Below are positions 10,850 to 22,960 of a DNA stretch of 64,000 nucleotides, piece after piece (positions within the stretch are counted from its first letter, which is position 1; the number at the start of each line of letters is the position of its first letter). This DNA comes from Ursus arctos (Eukaryota > Chordata > Mammalia > Carnivora > Ursidae). Location of the stretch: contig NW_026622852.1 in the NCBI RefSeq assembly GCF_023065955.2, forward strand, positions 11,734,423 through 11,798,422, in the 5' to 3' direction. Position numbers and translations under genes: made by a program. The notes under the pieces were generated by a model. The model had not been told where the DNA came from. It made no database searches and saw only the letters and a list, made by a program, of their open reading frames with translations.

Positions 10850-11050
10850 TACTTTTTTAAGTCATTAACTACTTATATATAACAACCCTATGAGGTTGCT
10901 ACGTTATTATCCCCATTTTATAGACAAGGAAACTGAAGCTCAGAGAGGTGAAGTTGCCCAAGGTTATAAAGCTTCAGAGGCAGAGCCAGGATTTAATCCA
11001 GACCAGCTGATTTCAGAGCCAGTAACTGCCAATAATTCTCAACTCTGAGT
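10850..11050 (-). repeat. MIR SINE, antisense
   Basis: Contains 'attatccccattttatagacaaggaaactgaagctcagagaggtgaagttgcccaagg', the reverse complement of the conserved MIR core, followed by 'gcagagccaggatttaatccagacc'. It is one of the better preserved MIRs here. Confidence 0.85.
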
Positions 11051-11079
11051 TTTATTCCAGTGTTAAAGTTGAACTAAGA

Positions 11080-11660
11080 ACTATCTAAAAGCACTGGGTA
11101 AACAGTAGGATAAAGATAAACACCTTAGTAGAAAAATCAGAAAAGAATATGGAAAGGCAATCCATGAAAGAACTACAAGTGGCCAGGATACAAACATAAG
11201 AATCATGGAAATTAAATAGCAACATGTGACGTTTTTCATTGTTTAGATCAGCATGGATGAGAAGGATGGTAACATTCTGAGTTGGCCAGGGTGTAAGAAC
11301 ATGCATTCTCATTTGCTGGAGGAGTGTAAACTCTTGTAACACTTCAGGGGATCAACAGGTCTCTTCTTTGTAACTCGTTTTTTAGGAATCTATCTAGAGA
11401 AAAATAAATGCATAAACATGCAAAACTTGGTATACAGTTCTTCACTTTGGTAGTTATTGTAGTGAAAAATTGGAAACAATGTAAATGTCAGATGATACGA
11501 GATGGGGAAGTAAATCATGGTATGTGTGTATTATGGAGTATCTATAGCCATTTTATCCATGGGACAGTATTTGTTGATGCAGTCATGATAATTGCTAAGT
11601 GAAAGAAACATTAAATGCATTAAAATGCATTTGTAATAAGCCTACTATTGGAAAAGGAGC
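11080..11660 (+). mobile_element. Old L1 (L1M-type) ORF2 3' end, sense
   Basis: Sense order of the ORF2 tail: 'ggaggagtgtaaactcttgtaacac', 'ctatctagagaaaaataaatgc', 'attgtagtgaaaaattggaaacaatgtaaatgtcagatgat', 'gggaagtaaatcatggtatgtgtgtattatggagtatctatagcc', then 'aagtgaaagaaacattaaatgc'. Many stops and indels are present and no coding is intact. Confidence 0.65.
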
Positions 11661-11739
11661 GTTAAAATAGTAGCTAAAATATGCTGAGAACTTATATACC
11701 AGGCGCTGTGCTGCTATATTGCTATAATATTTGTTTCTA

Positions 11740-13284
11740 CATTTCCTTCCTCATCTTTTTTAAGTTATTATGTTTATCACTAAATTTTCTTTCTACCCTA
11801 TCATCTTTACTGCTTATTCTCATCCCCACTTCTTCAGGTTAAAAGGAAAACATGGAATAGAAGAATCTTTAAGAAATCAGTGAAATTGGGAATAAGCCCC
11901 GTTTCCAGCCAAGTTCTGAAGCTATAAGCCAACATGTGTTTACTCCATTAGGCATTTGGTTTAAGAGTAGTAAAATGCCTGCCTCACTCTCCAAAGAGCC
12001 CTGAATTAAATTGTGCTGCCTGGGTTTCTTCTGAATGCATGGCTGCATTTCTTATTTCTCTAAGAAGTGTAGGAACCTCATAAATAAGAATGTTGCTAGT
12101 GACTTTTGCTGGTATTTCCTTTAAATAAAGATACCCCCCTCCCCACCCAGATCCCTAGTCTTATCCTTAGGAAGGAGTGTGTCATGGTTTTGTATTTTGC
12201 ATAAAGGAAGAAGGGCAGCTAGGACATGTATAGTATAGGAGAGTATTTCTGCAAGATATTCTCAGTAATTTGGTGCAAGATGTTCATTCTCGTTCTCCAG
12301 TCCTTATATACCAGGAGGCTCTGGTCAGTTCTTAGCTTCTTGGAAAAAGGCCTGTAGACAATGCCATGCCAGCAAAGAAGCATGAGGTGAGGTGGAGACA
12401 CCCTAAGAGGACAGGAGGCGTCCCGCGTGATACTCTTTGAACTTGAGCGCAGAATTCTGTTAATAGCCTTTGGTGGGCTTCTTTTTTGAGGACAGAAAAT
12501 ATGAAGTTTAGGAAGCCATGAATGGAAAAATGATACCTCCTTCTTTCCACCCTGAACAAAATAGAACAGAATGGAATGACCATGACCATGAAACACAGTC
12601 TCAGTAATGAGATGGGCAAGTCACTTTCAGCTTCCTCCCAGAGAGGACACATCTGGCAAGATCAGCGGGAGCACCGAGGGTGGCTGCTGGTTGGACACAA
12701 GTGTGCCTTTATGGATGGTTTGGCTTTCTCTGGGGCCTGGCACTCTTTAATGGCTTCAACGAAAAGTGCTTCAAGCGCTGAGACAAATAGGCTGTGAAGT
12801 CATTTCTGGAGTAAAGCTTGTTTTTCCAGTCTCTGCAGAATCTCTGCAAACTTCTGGAGCCAACACTAGCTTGTAAGTTGAGAAACGGAGGCGAAGACTG
12901 TCTCAAGAACTTAGTTTTCTTGCCTAGTAATCTGACGGAAGCCTATGTTAAGCTGATGCTTTTATCTTCTGCAAAACTTCAGGTTTTGGTCCTCTTAAGT
13001 TTTTATCGATTTCAGCTTTTAAAAGTACCACCATACAAGAGTGATTTTTGAGTTAAGGTCGATGTAACATAATGGAACTATGTTACCTATACATTCTGTA
13101 CTGTGTCCCCCTTAGGTGCCTCTCTTAAGAGTGGAAGAGTTTTGCAGGAAACTTGTCTCATAGTTGGGCATTACTAGTGGAAGGTGAGGTGTGTGTCTGA
13201 TTTATAAGTTTTTAAGTGCAGCTTATTAAGATAGGTTTAATAAGCTAGTCAAGAAATTATTTTGATTTAAAAACTCTCTTAATG
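11740..13284. other. Unassigned DNA
   Basis: No gene is recognised. A trace resembling MIR ('ccaggcgctgtgctgctat') lies just before it at 11699. Overlapping minus-strand frames at 12219-12652 in two phases, with plus-strand frames beside them, indicate noise. Confidence 0.4.
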
Positions 13285-13437
13285 CAAGATAGATTCTTTT
13301 TTTAAGGTGGGCTCCATGCCTAGAGTGGAGCCCAACACAGGGCTTGAACTCATGACCTTGAGATCAAGGCAGAGCTGGGATCAAGAATCAGGCACTTAAC
13401 CGACTGAGCCACCCAGGTACCCCCAAGACAGATTCTT
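13285..13437 (-). mobile_element. Short SINEC-type SINE, antisense, with 14-bp TSD
   Basis: The body at 13299-13423 is only about 125 bp. On the minus strand it reads gggggtacctgggtggctcag, the A/B region, then ends after 'gggctccactctaggcatggagcccacctta'. It lacks the CT-rich and aaataaataaa 3' part of other copies. The duplications caagatagattctt (13285-13298) and caagacagattctt (13424-13437) differ by one base. Confidence 0.85.
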
Positions 13438-13673
13438 ATTTGTATCAGTGCGTTAGTGTCCTCTGGTTCCTGAGTGGACTGTTGAAACTATGAAGTCCTG
13501 ATTTATAGAGAAACCATGGGCTGGAAAAGGGTGTGCACCTCTACTTCTGGGGATTACATGGCTTCACTTTTGCTCATATCATCATTTTGAAGATGCTCCG
13601 CCTTGGCCTCCTGCTCCCTTTGGTTGTGATTCTGACCCCAGCCTAGCATCTCTGCACGTGGTTGAAAACCACG

Positions 13674-13900
13674 GAAGTGGTTCTCAAATCTGACTGTGCA
13701 TCTCACGGGGTTCCCACCACTGGAAGCTCTGAATTAGATTTGAGGAGGGCCACACACATTACTTAAAAATAAGCCCTGACAACTCCTTAGCTTTAGAGAC
13801 AGCTATCCAGAGTCTTCTGTTAAATATTCTATTGTTAGGTAGAAAGCAGGGGAGAGACTCATACCAAGCCCATGTAAGTTTGAGAAATACTGGATCAGAC
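13674..13900 (+). repeat. MER5A-like hAT-Charlie MITE (diverged)
   Basis: Starts 'gtggttctcaaatctgactgtgcatc', the standard 5' end of MER5-type MITEs. It ends near 'agtttgagaaatactgg', corresponding to the 3' terminal inverted repeat. The middle is degraded and carries extra sequence. Confidence 0.5.
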
Positions 13901-14280
13901 AAACGTAAGCATGTTTCTGTGCTTCAGAACTTTCCAGAGTCTGATCATCATCAAATGTTCAAAATTCTTGAAGCAGCGTATGGTTATGTAGTTTCCCAAA
14001 CGTAATCGATTAGTACATTCTCCTGCCTGTCCCCCCACTACTTTCTTCCTTTCTCTTCCCCCTTAGTGCATCTTCAACAAAAAATTAATAAAAGGTTCAT
14101 TCTGAATGACTTGTACGTCAAATAAATAATAGTTCCCCTTTAAAAGTTCTTGAAGTTTGATTTTGATGTAGGTTTCTCTACAGCACTATTTCTATTTTGA
14201 AAGAAGTGTTAAGGTCTTTTGGATAATTTCTCTTGCCAAATAAAAGTTCTTTATTCATTATGTCAGATAATTAGATCGTT
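13901..14280. other. Unassigned DNA
   Basis: I see no gene or repeat here. Confidence 0.4.
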
Positions 14281-14636
14281 ATGATTTAACTCTTTAAAAA
14301 ATTAGCTATAGTATATTAATATTGTATTAATATAAAAATACTATATTAATGCTGTATATTACATTTCCATGACCTATTTATTTTATAACTGGAAGTTTGT
14401 ACCTTTTGACTCCCTTTACCTGTTTTGCTCACCTCCCACTTCTGACAACTACCTGTCTATTCTGTTATCAGTGAGCTTGGTTTTTTGGTTTTGTTCCAGA
14501 TTCCGTATGTAAGTGAATCATATGGTATTTGTCTTCCTGTGTCTGACTTACTTCATTTAGCACAATGCCCTCAGAGTCTGTCCATGTTGTTGCAAATGGC
14601 AAAATTTCGGTCTTTTTTATGGCTGAGTAATATTCT

Positions 14637-14672
14637 GGTGTGTGTGTGTGTGTGCATGTGCACGTGTGTACG
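14637..14672. repeat. TG-rich microsatellite inside L1
   Basis: The run tgtgtgtgtgtgtgtgtg is followed by catgtgcacgtgtgtacgt. It arose at the 'attccattgtgt' position of the antisense L1 3' region. Confidence 0.85.
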
Positions 14673-14717
14673 TATGCCACATTTTCTTTATCTGTTGATG
14701 GAAACTTAGCTTGTTTC

Positions 14718-14933
14718 TGTATCTTTTTTTTTTTAATAAAGATTTATTTATTTATTCGACAGAGATAGAGACAGCCAGCGAGAGAGGGAACACAAGCAGG
14801 GGCAGTGGGAGAGGAAGAAACAGGCTCCTAGCGGAGGAGCCTGATGTGGGGCTCGATTCCAGAACGCCGGGATCATGCCCTGAGCCGAAGGCAGACGCTT
14901 AACCGCTGTGCCACCCAGGCGCCCCTGTATCTT
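14718..14933 (-). mobile_element. SINEC-type SINE (young subfamily), antisense, nested in L1
   Basis: The body is 14726-14925, with head (minus strand) ggggcgcctgggtggcacag, a B box with one change (ggaatcgagcc), and the aaataaataaatc tail. The duplication tgtatctt is at 14718-14725 and 14926-14933. The L1 text resumes directly after it. Confidence 0.95.
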
Positions 14934-15328
14934 GACTATTATAAATAATGCTGTGATGAACGTGGGGGTACATACACCTTTTTGAGTTAGTGTTTTCATT
15001 TTCTTCATATAAATACCCAAAAGTGCAATTGCTGGACCATAGGGTAAGTTCTATTTTTAACTTTTTGAGGAACCTCCATACCGTTTTCCACAGCGGCCGC
15101 AGCGGTTTGCCTTCCCACCAACAGTGCATGAGGGTTCCCCTTTCTCCACATCCTGGCCAGCATTTATTTCTTGCCTTATTTGATAATAGCCACTTTAACA
15201 GTTGTGAGGTGATCTCTCATCAGGTTTTGATTTGCATTTCCCTCATAATTAATGATGTTGAACCATCTTTTCACGTATCTCTGTTGGCCATCTGTGTATT
15301 CACTTTGGGAAAGTAATGATTTGACTCT

Positions 15329-16309
15329 AAGTAGTAACTACTTAGATAATTGCTTCACTAACTTTCATCTCAGACTGGAAACTCACACTAACTTTTCCCT
15401 CTTTGTTGCTGAATGTGGAGTGACACCACCGCACTTTATAGTGTGCGCATGCTTATTATACTACTCTAACATCTGTCTAGGGAGAAGGCATAGCGATACT
15501 GGACCACTTAGCATATGGGAAAATGGGGGCTTAGGAGCTTGCATGATGGTTCTGCATCAATGATGGTAATTATCACAAGGCTTTCTGTGCCTAAGCCACC
15601 GTTAGAAGTGCCAAATGTGCTGGTGGCAGCTGTGAGGGTAAGAAGCGAGAGAGGCAGTGCGAGGACATCGTAGGGAGGTTGGATGTCATTTCCCAAATAC
15701 TGCAAGAAGCAATGGCTATAGACGGCCTACTCTTGCCTAAAACGCCATTTACAAATAGAGAAACTCATTCCCTTCTCACACTAGAAAGAACTTTGAAATA
15801 TACAATAGTAGATTGTTCAGGAATGTTATGAGGACTGAGGAGTAAGTATTCAGAGGTTGCTTTTGGGTAACGTTGTGGGGAAAAAAGCTTTACGATATAT
15901 TACTACTTACTTATTGAAGAGTAATTAAGAGATGTTACTGAGTTACAGATAGGTCAGTGCAAAGGCCTTTAGCCACTGTGCCTTGTAATGTTTATTATAT
16001 AGTTGTTGTATCTAATACATGGGATCTTTTTTTTCACTGTTGTTAATTACACTGTTGTTAATTACTGTCCCGTGGATGACTGAAATTGCTCAGAACTGGG
16101 GCTCCTCTGTGGGGAATAGACTTTATTCCAGTTTACATTCTCAGTTTGACTTCCTAGGTTCCCTGATTACAACGACTTATGTCTACTCGGTACAGTCTCA
16201 TATTTTATATTGAGGTTATTAGTCATGTAGAATTTTCTGAGGCCAAATCGATCCCTGTGAAATACTGGCACTTGTTACATCAGTTTTTGGAATGCTGTGG
16301 GAATTCCTC
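15329..16309. other. Unassigned DNA
   Basis: No gene is seen. The near-tandem 'actgttgttaattac' occurs twice near 16037-16066 (spacing 15 bp). Frames here are under 105 codons with no motif. Confidence 0.4.
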
Positions 16310-16605
16310 GGTCTCTGTCTCACCATCACCACCACCCACCCTAGTCTAACCTCTGACCATCTGTGTCTCCCAGCATTCCCTCCTGCCTCCTCTCTGATCA
16401 TATTTTAGATAGAATGATCTTTTCAAAACCCGAATATGTTCTTGCTGCTTCGGTGTATTGAAAATTTTCAGTGGCTTCTGGGTGCAAAGACCAGCGTCCT
16501 GCACAGTGAGCTGCAAGGGCCGGCCTGATCTGACCCTGGCCTCCCCACCCTGATTCAGTGCCAGTTTTCCCCTCAGACTGTGCTCTGGGCATCCATCTGT
16601 CTTAT
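16310..16605 (+). repeat. L2 LINE fragment, sense (left part)
   Basis: The text 'cctagtctaacctctgaccatctgtgtctcccagcattccctcctgcctcctct' followed by 'agatagaatgatcttttcaaaa', 'ttttcagtggcttctggg' and 'ggcctgatctgaccctggcctcc' follows L2 order. The matching right part resumes at about 17325. Confidence 0.65.
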
Positions 16606-17210
16606 AAACAGTAGGCATTACATCGATTACCTGCCAGGCTCTGTGCTAAGTTCTGAATGTAGAGAGGGGAATAAAAGGCTCATTCCCTGCCCTCATGGAA
16701 CTGGCAGTGTAGTTCAGAAGATGGACCAGTAATCATGAAAATAGGTAGTGAGACATTGTCACAAGAGCAACATAGAAATAATAGGGTCTTCTCTGACATT
16801 GTGCTGTGGAGAGAGACCACATCTTCAGCATGTAGAAAGGTCAAGGGTTGTTTATTAGGTACAACCTTGGAAGCTCTCAGCAGCAGAGATCATTCCACAT
16901 GTGAGAAAGCACTGTTATTTGCACACAAAAAGGAGCATTTGATGGCTTTACAGAAACTTGCATATTTTAATTCATAGATGAGAGTCTTGAGGATAAAGAG
17001 GTCCTTCCCGGGTTTCACTGAAGCTAGGATCTTGGGACATCTTCAGCTTGAATAGTTTCTGTCGAACAAATAAGATGGTGTGACATGATTTCTATCCTTA
17101 CCTCTTTTTCTGTCTGGCGTTTTAGAAGTGGGTGGTCATGGAGTGTCTCTCTGAGGATGTGAATTTAAACTGAGACGTTGAGGGTAGGAAGAAACCGATG
17201 CTTTGTGAAG
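16606..17210 (+). repeat. Ancient dispersed mammalian repeat, family not assigned
   Basis: Carries the motif order 'cctgccaggctctgtgctaagttctgaatgtagag.gggaataaaaggctcattccctgccctcatggaactggcagtgtag', with 'gtctctctgaggatgtgaatttaaactgagacgttga' about 400 bp later. The same layout is familiar from many mammalian loci. Related pieces in this window are near 22870, 37250, 56010 and 60940. It appears to sit inside an L2. Confidence 0.45.
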
Positions 17211-17324
17211 TTGTCAGCAAAGGGTGTGGCATGCAGAAACATGCTCAAAAGAGGCAGACGTGGGCTTCTGTGGTCAGGGCCCTGTGGCAGGATTGTATGC
17301 CCACTCCCCTAGTGCCTTGGGGCC

Positions 17325-17530
17325 GGTTCACTCCCCCTCCTCCTGTAGCCTTTGATTCGGATGTTACTTCTTGGAAGCCCTTCTCTGGTCTGCTAGATTG
17401 GATGAGGTTCCCCTTAATCCATTTTCCGTGGTTTGTTGTTGTACATTTCTTATGTGGCCATTTGATTAGATGTCTCTGTCCTTCGCTGATCTCTAAATTC
17501 CTGAAGGCAGAGATCAAGTTTCTCTTTGCT
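17325..17530 (+). repeat. L2 LINE fragment, sense (right part)
   Basis: 'ttcactccccctcctcctgtagcctttgattc', 'tacatttcttatgtggccatttgattagatgtctctgtcc', 'aattcctgaaggcagagatcaagtttctctttgc' are in L2 3' order, just upstream of the L2 terminus, which is missing. Confidence 0.55.
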
Positions 17531-17549
17531 TACTTTTGGGGATGATGAT

Positions 17550-17770
17550 AAGGATAAGTAACATGTATATGGTGCTTATCATTTAGCTTAACCCCATAAA
17601 AAATCGTATGGTGTAGGTACTGTTACACCCCTTTTACCGATGAGGAAACTAAGGCATTGAGAGGTTAAGCGCTTATCCAAGGTAACAACAGCCATTAGTT
17701 AATGGTGGAGGCAGAATTTGACAGTGGCAGTCTGTCCTTAGAATGCTGGAGTAGATTTTAAATCCATCCC
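17550..17770 (-). repeat. MIR SINE, antisense
   Basis: Contains 'ggtactgttacaccccttttaccgatgaggaaactaaggcattgagaggttaag' (reverse complement of the MIR core) and 'atggtggaggcagaatttgacagtggcagtctgtcc'. Confidence 0.8.
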
Positions 17771-17829
17771 TTAATAATTCATTTATTCAGTCAATAGAAC
17801 AGGATAGAAGATCTAGTAATAACTGGTAC

Positions 17830-18620
17830 AGGTATGTTGTGGTAATTTGGTGTATAGTAAAGACAGCATTTCAAATCAGTGGTGAAAAGAAGGGATTATT
17901 CATAGGTAATGTTTGGATAGTTATCTATCCATTTGGAAAATAAATAGGATCCTTTTATCATACTTTGCACTGAAATTTTAGGTGGTTGGAAATGTACGAA
18001 GGTAAACGAATGGAAAGTAGTAAAAGGAAAATATGAGTTCTCTTGAAGCAGAGAAACACTTTTGGAGCATGATAGGTACACAGACTGTAGAATAAAGTGG
18101 GGTGATTCTTGCTACACAAAAATGAAGACCCTCTGAGTAGCAAAAGCGTTCTAAACATGATTGAAATGCCCAATGGGATTAAGATATGCAGTGTGAAGTA
18201 TAAAATAATATAGACCAAACCCAACTTTGGCAAGGGTGTGGGAGGAATTACTGTCCTGCCCTGCAGGGTCTTTGTTCTGGAAGCCGTTTAAGCAATGTCT
18301 GTCAAGATATCGATTCCCTTTGATTAAGGCCCTTCTTGGAATTTATCACAAGTAGGAAAATTGGAGACCTGTGCAAAGACAGAGATTCAGAATTCATCAC
18401 TGTGTTAATGGTGGTGAAATATTGGTACAGTCACATAGTGGAGCTCTATGTGGCCATTAAAAATGACGTAATCTGCATCTGTTCACACGGACACCTTGCC
18501 TTGATACACTCACAGGGGCGTGTGTAGCATGAACCTATCTGTAAAATTGTGGGCACGACCTGTGTCTGAACATGTGGCTGGATGGACGTTTAGTACAAGG
18601 TTCGCAATGTTATTAATTAT
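17830..18620 (+). mobile_element. Old L1 (L1M-type) ORF2 3' part, sense
   Basis: Order of landmarks: a degraded A-rich ORF2 stretch, 'ttggcaagggtgtgggaggaattactg', 'gaagccgtttaagcaatgtctgtc', 'cccttcttggaatttatcacaag', 'gaaatattggtacagtcacatagtggagctctatgtggccattaaaaatgacg'. All are sense-orientation L1 ORF2/3' end landmarks. Frames are broken. Confidence 0.6.
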
Positions 18621-21600
18621 CTCTAGATGTGGGCTTTTGAAAGTTTTCTTTTTCTTAAATTTTGTGGGTTTTGTTTCTTTAAAAAAATACAAATAATAAC
18701 ACAATTCAGGAAATGAGAATAAGTATCTAAGATTGTGTATCTTTTAATTTTTTTCTGATCTGAACCATTTTCTAGCTTATGAAATAAAAAAGTAAGACAT
18801 TTTCGTATTCCTTTATAAGTTTGTAAATTCTTGTAACACTTATTTTTGGCTTCTGGAAATGCTATTCCCATATTTGGCTTTCCTAGTGATGGTGTTAGAG
18901 ATGTTTGAGATATTCAGGGTACTGAACAGAAGGTCAAACACAAAGAAGGAAATGGGGTTCAGAAGCATTTTCATTAAAATTGCATGAATACTGGAGTTTA
19001 TTCTACAGCACAAAGCCTTCCTGGATGAACTGGATCAATGTTTAATAGAAACACAGCCTTTTAAGCATCACTGTTCTTAAAGTCTTCTGTTTTTAATTAA
19101 ATGGCCTATGTTCTTTAACCTTACAAGGTAGAGTGAGACAAAGGAGCGAAAAACAAAACAAAACATCCACGTCAGAGATAGTATAATGTCGAAGGGAGAA
19201 TTTCAAATAACCTCCCGACTTAGGCTCTCTCCTTATTCTGTCTCCCTTTTCTCTCCCTCTCTCTCTCCCTCTTCCCTGGGAGATAATACTAAACAATACA
19301 GCTGGTTCAGATTCTGATCTTTTCTCAGTCACATTTTCAGAGAACAGTTTAATAAAGTATTAATAATGTAGCAGCCCTACACACACTGTAGACAGGGATA
19401 ATCTAGCTGCATAATTTTGCTAATGATATATCTGTAGAATGCTATTTCTGTCCAATTGTAAGGGATCTATTTTTAGTTACTAGGAGTATGCTGATTTTGC
19501 AACTACAAGCAGCATTTGATAGTCAACACTCTATCTGGTTCAGTGAGTATGTACCACTATTTTGGATTTTGTGGAGAATGGAATTTAAAGATAGGTTTCA
19601 TGATATTTCCCAGTGTGGGGACACATTTGGGATTTAAAAAAAAACTCTATATATTGTCCTAGATGAGGGATTGTTGGAAGGCAGAGGGAAGAAAGGGATA
19701 AATTGTCTATGTAGGTAAAAAAGGCCACGTGAATTTTAAGGGTCAGGGTTTAGGATATGGTGATTTTAACAGTCGTTAGAGTGGCAGTAGATAGCATGTT
19801 CCTATAAATTGTGTTTATTTCGTTTGTTTGCATGCATGTTGTTTCTCCATCTTTATTGCACCCCCTGGCATCTTCAGCGGAGAGCACAGGCCCAGGTGGG
19901 GTTGGGGATGGGTGTGCACAGGTTTGTCTCCTGTTGGTTGTTGAAGCTCATGTGACACCATATTCTCTAATCTGAACCAATCTGTTAGCAAGGGACATTT
20001 AGCAAAATGAGTGAAAGGTGGAAAAATTAAACGCAGGGCTTAATGTTCGGAGGATATTTTTAGACTTAGAAGCAGCTTGCTGCTTTTTTATGAAATGGTC
20101 AAGTATAATTAATGGTTCATATTTCCCTCTTTGTTCATGCTTTTCTTTAAAGGATGAAATGCTGGTTTTAACTGTGTGTGTGTATTTGGTTCTCTAGGTT
20201 CATGGAAGTGTAGTTATTTTGTCTAATGACTGTATAGATAGTATTTCCTTTTATTCCTTCTAAAACATCTTTTTTTTAGTTGTTATTCTCTGGAAATCAA
20301 ATCTTCATTCCACATAAGCTTCAGAAAAGGTGAAGTTATATATAAAAATAAACCATGACAGTAATTAAAAATTTTTTAATTGCTATAGATAAAGGAGGAA
20401 GCCAGTGAGTGGCTAATTGACATTATCAATTTTCAGGCCCTCTTGAATGCTTAAACAGAGCCAGAAGTAATTTTTTTTAGATCAGTTTGAGTGGTACAGT
20501 TTATTTGATGACTTGTTGAGTCCTCCCCTGAGCAGTTGGGATATGGCCACTGGGGGAGAGAGTCTCACTGCAGGGTGGATTTGATTCTGTCAAACAGTTA
20601 CAATTAATTCCTTTCTAGCGGTTACAAAAGAAACCGGTCAAGCTTGGGAATCATGAATTGTCGTTTTTGGGCTGGAGATCTTGCAGGTCATTTCATGCGA
20701 GGGAAGCTGAGACCTCACCATTTTAAGTGCCCTGCAGAAGGCCTTCTGGTTTAACTTGATGAAACCCAGTTTTTCCTTCCAGGACTCTCTCCCAACCTTT
20801 TGAAAACCAAATTGGCGTTCTTTATATAAAGTGTTGAAAATGAAGAGCTCTGTTATCAGACGGTATGACATAAAAGAGGAGACTGGAGAATGACAATCAG
20901 ACATCCTTGACATTCTCCTCAGGACTCAAGGCAGGATGGTCTTGGCACCCCAGCACCCTTCCTCAGGATCAGGCTTGTGAGAGACAGAAATGATCTGAAC
21001 TCATGGGATCATGACTTGGAATGGTGCTTTGGGTTCCCGATATTTTCGCAAAGTTGCTTGCAATAACCTTTGAATTTGTTCTCCGTGCAGTGTCTGAACA
21101 AACTGGGTCTGTCCTGCTGCTCTTCTGCCTTGAGGCTTGGCTTCTTATATCCTACTTCAGCCCACAAGGTCCTTTAGAAACGTTCCTGTATCTCTGTGGT
21201 CCTGTCTCCTCCAAGACGCTGCATCACATGCAGGGACATTTCTTTTCTGTAGCTTATTTCCATCAAAACCCAAGCAGTGGTGTGTCAGTCTGATTGTTAT
21301 TGTCTGAACTCTTCTGTTTTACCTGAGGAGTCTGTGGTAGGTCACCGTTGAAGTCAGTTAATTTTATTGGCTAGATTATGATGAAGCATAGAAAACTATC
21401 TCTGATTTGGTACATTTTAACCAAAACATTTTTTGTGACTTTAGCTTTTCTCTTTCCAAATGTTTTGCAGTATATTCTGCTCTTGAGGCACGGTGCTCTT
21501 TTACCCTTGCCTGCAGGAGATTGGCAGGTCTGGTGACTGTCAGAAAGGTGAATCTTGCCTTCCACGTGCGACTTGACCCCTTGTGTAGGGAGTGACCTGG

Positions 21601-22019
21601 TCCCATATAGATCTAGTGTAAAAAGCAAATATTATTGATTTGTGAAAGGATTAGAAGTGATGGTGACAACACGATTGTCATATTTGCCTCTTTATTCTTC
21701 CTTTTTTTTTTTTTGGAAATGGAATGGGGACAGGTAAGAACCATGTGAACCAGAATGAAACAATTTCTTGTAAGAATAACAAATGACTTCTATTACTGAA
21801 TCATTTGTCTTTTTGTTTGTTTGAACTAACCTCAGGGTGATTAAAAGAAATCCTACAGTTATTCTAAAAGCTAATGTGCTGTCAAGAACACTCCACCTTA
21901 AATCTCCTGCGAAGTGTGTTCAGATCTTTCTCATTATGGTGTTTTTTGGGGAGGCAGGATAGAGAATAGTAAGAGGTGGGATGTAGGGCATACTGCCTGG
22001 GTTCTGCTCTTGTACCCAA
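18621..22019. other. Unassigned DNA, low in repeats
   Basis: I recognise no gene or interspersed repeat in these 3.4 kb apart from a short CT-rich run (19245-19272) and a T run (21702-21714). The stretch 19330-19580 is AT-rich, with several TAAT cores and a MEF2-like ctatttttag, and looks like unique sequence. Confidence 0.4.
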
Positions 22020-22200
22020 ATTCACAGGTGGTTAAATTCTCCAGTCCTGTTTCTGAATCTATAAAATGGAAATCATACCAGTACTCCATGAGGTTTTTAT
22101 GCGAATTAATTGAGTTGACCCATATTAGGCACTTACCTTAGTGTTCTTGTGGAAGAATAAGTAACAGAGGAGTATTAGCCATTTATCATCACTAATGTTT
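22020..22200 (+). repeat. MIR SINE, sense (partial)
   Basis: 'ggttaaattctccagtcctgtttctgaatctataaaatggaaatcataccagtactccatgaggtttttatgcgaattaattgag' follows the MIR core and 3' part, then 'attaggcacttacc'. Confidence 0.65.
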
Positions 22201-22869
22201 TGTTATTACTGTGTTGTTTTGTTGTTGCTATTGCCGGCTTCTGCTGCAAGGAGGTGGGGACAGAGGCCTTGGGAGTGAGGCTCAGTGGTAACCACCTGTT
22301 GGCTCTCTCCCCTTAACCAAACTGCTTAGTTTGCCTGTGTCAACCAGTGTGAAATCGGGTGGGTGAAATGCTCGTCTTGCTGCGGTGATTGTGAAGGGAG
22401 GGACTGAAATGCCTGACTGCACGCTTGGTCAGTGCTAGTAAGCTCGTCAGTCTTCACGCTTAGGGCAGGTCGCTGCAGGCGGGAGGCCTGGCCTCTACCA
22501 AGTCACGGTCTTCGAGGGCGTGCTGAGAGCGGCCGTGCTAAACTCTGATCTCTGGCCGAGGGTGCAGGTGTGTTCTCTTGGGTCTGCTTTCCAGGGCCTC
22601 TTGAGGAAAGATCATCTGACTCCTTCGGGTCAGTTGTCCCCAGAAGTTGTCATCCTGCAGCTGGAGTTTGGCTGAGTTTAAAGCATGGATGGAGGTATTC
22701 GTGTTATTGTGCAAGTTACTTGTGTTTCTGACCCTGGATGAAGAATGTTCCCTCAATACTGACTCATGTCTTGTTAGCTCTTTTTTTACTTGCTCAGCTT
22801 TACCATCTTGTGGGGGAAGACTTCATCCGAATTTGAGATTAGGAGGGAGGTCATTTGTGCTCAAGGAGA
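22201..22869. other. Unassigned DNA, moderately GC-rich
   Basis: No gene is recognised. CpGs cluster mildly at 22465-22540 (about eight by eye), too few and too short to call an island. Confidence 0.4.
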
Positions 22870-22960
22870 ATTCCTTTAACAAATGAGTATTGAGCACCTG
22901 TGTGCCTAGCAGGGGGTAAGGGGCTGGAGAATAAAGGGAATTAAGCGGCCTTGCCCTGGA
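22870..22960 (+). repeat. Ancient dispersed repeat fragment, family not assigned
   Basis: 'tcctttaacaaatgagtattgagcacctgtgtgcctagcag..ggagaataaagggaatta' shares motif order with the element at 16606. Confidence 0.35.

Larger units (their letters stand above)
14281..15328 (-). mobile_element. 5'-truncated L1, antisense, with 13-bp TSD and a SINE inside
   Basis: The L1 body is 14294-15315. On the minus strand it runs from the ORF2 C-terminal region (antisense of 'gccaacagatacgtgaaaag', then the antisense of 'accaacagtgcatgagg') through the zinc-knuckle area and YYSAIKK peptide. It ends in a 3' UTR whose plus-strand text is 'gtatattacatttccatgacctatttattttataactggaagtttgtacc'. The flanking duplications atgatttaactct (14281-14293) and atgatttgactct (15316-15328) have one mismatch. 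The element is split at 14726-14925 by a SINE and contains an expanded TG tract. Confidence 0.9.
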
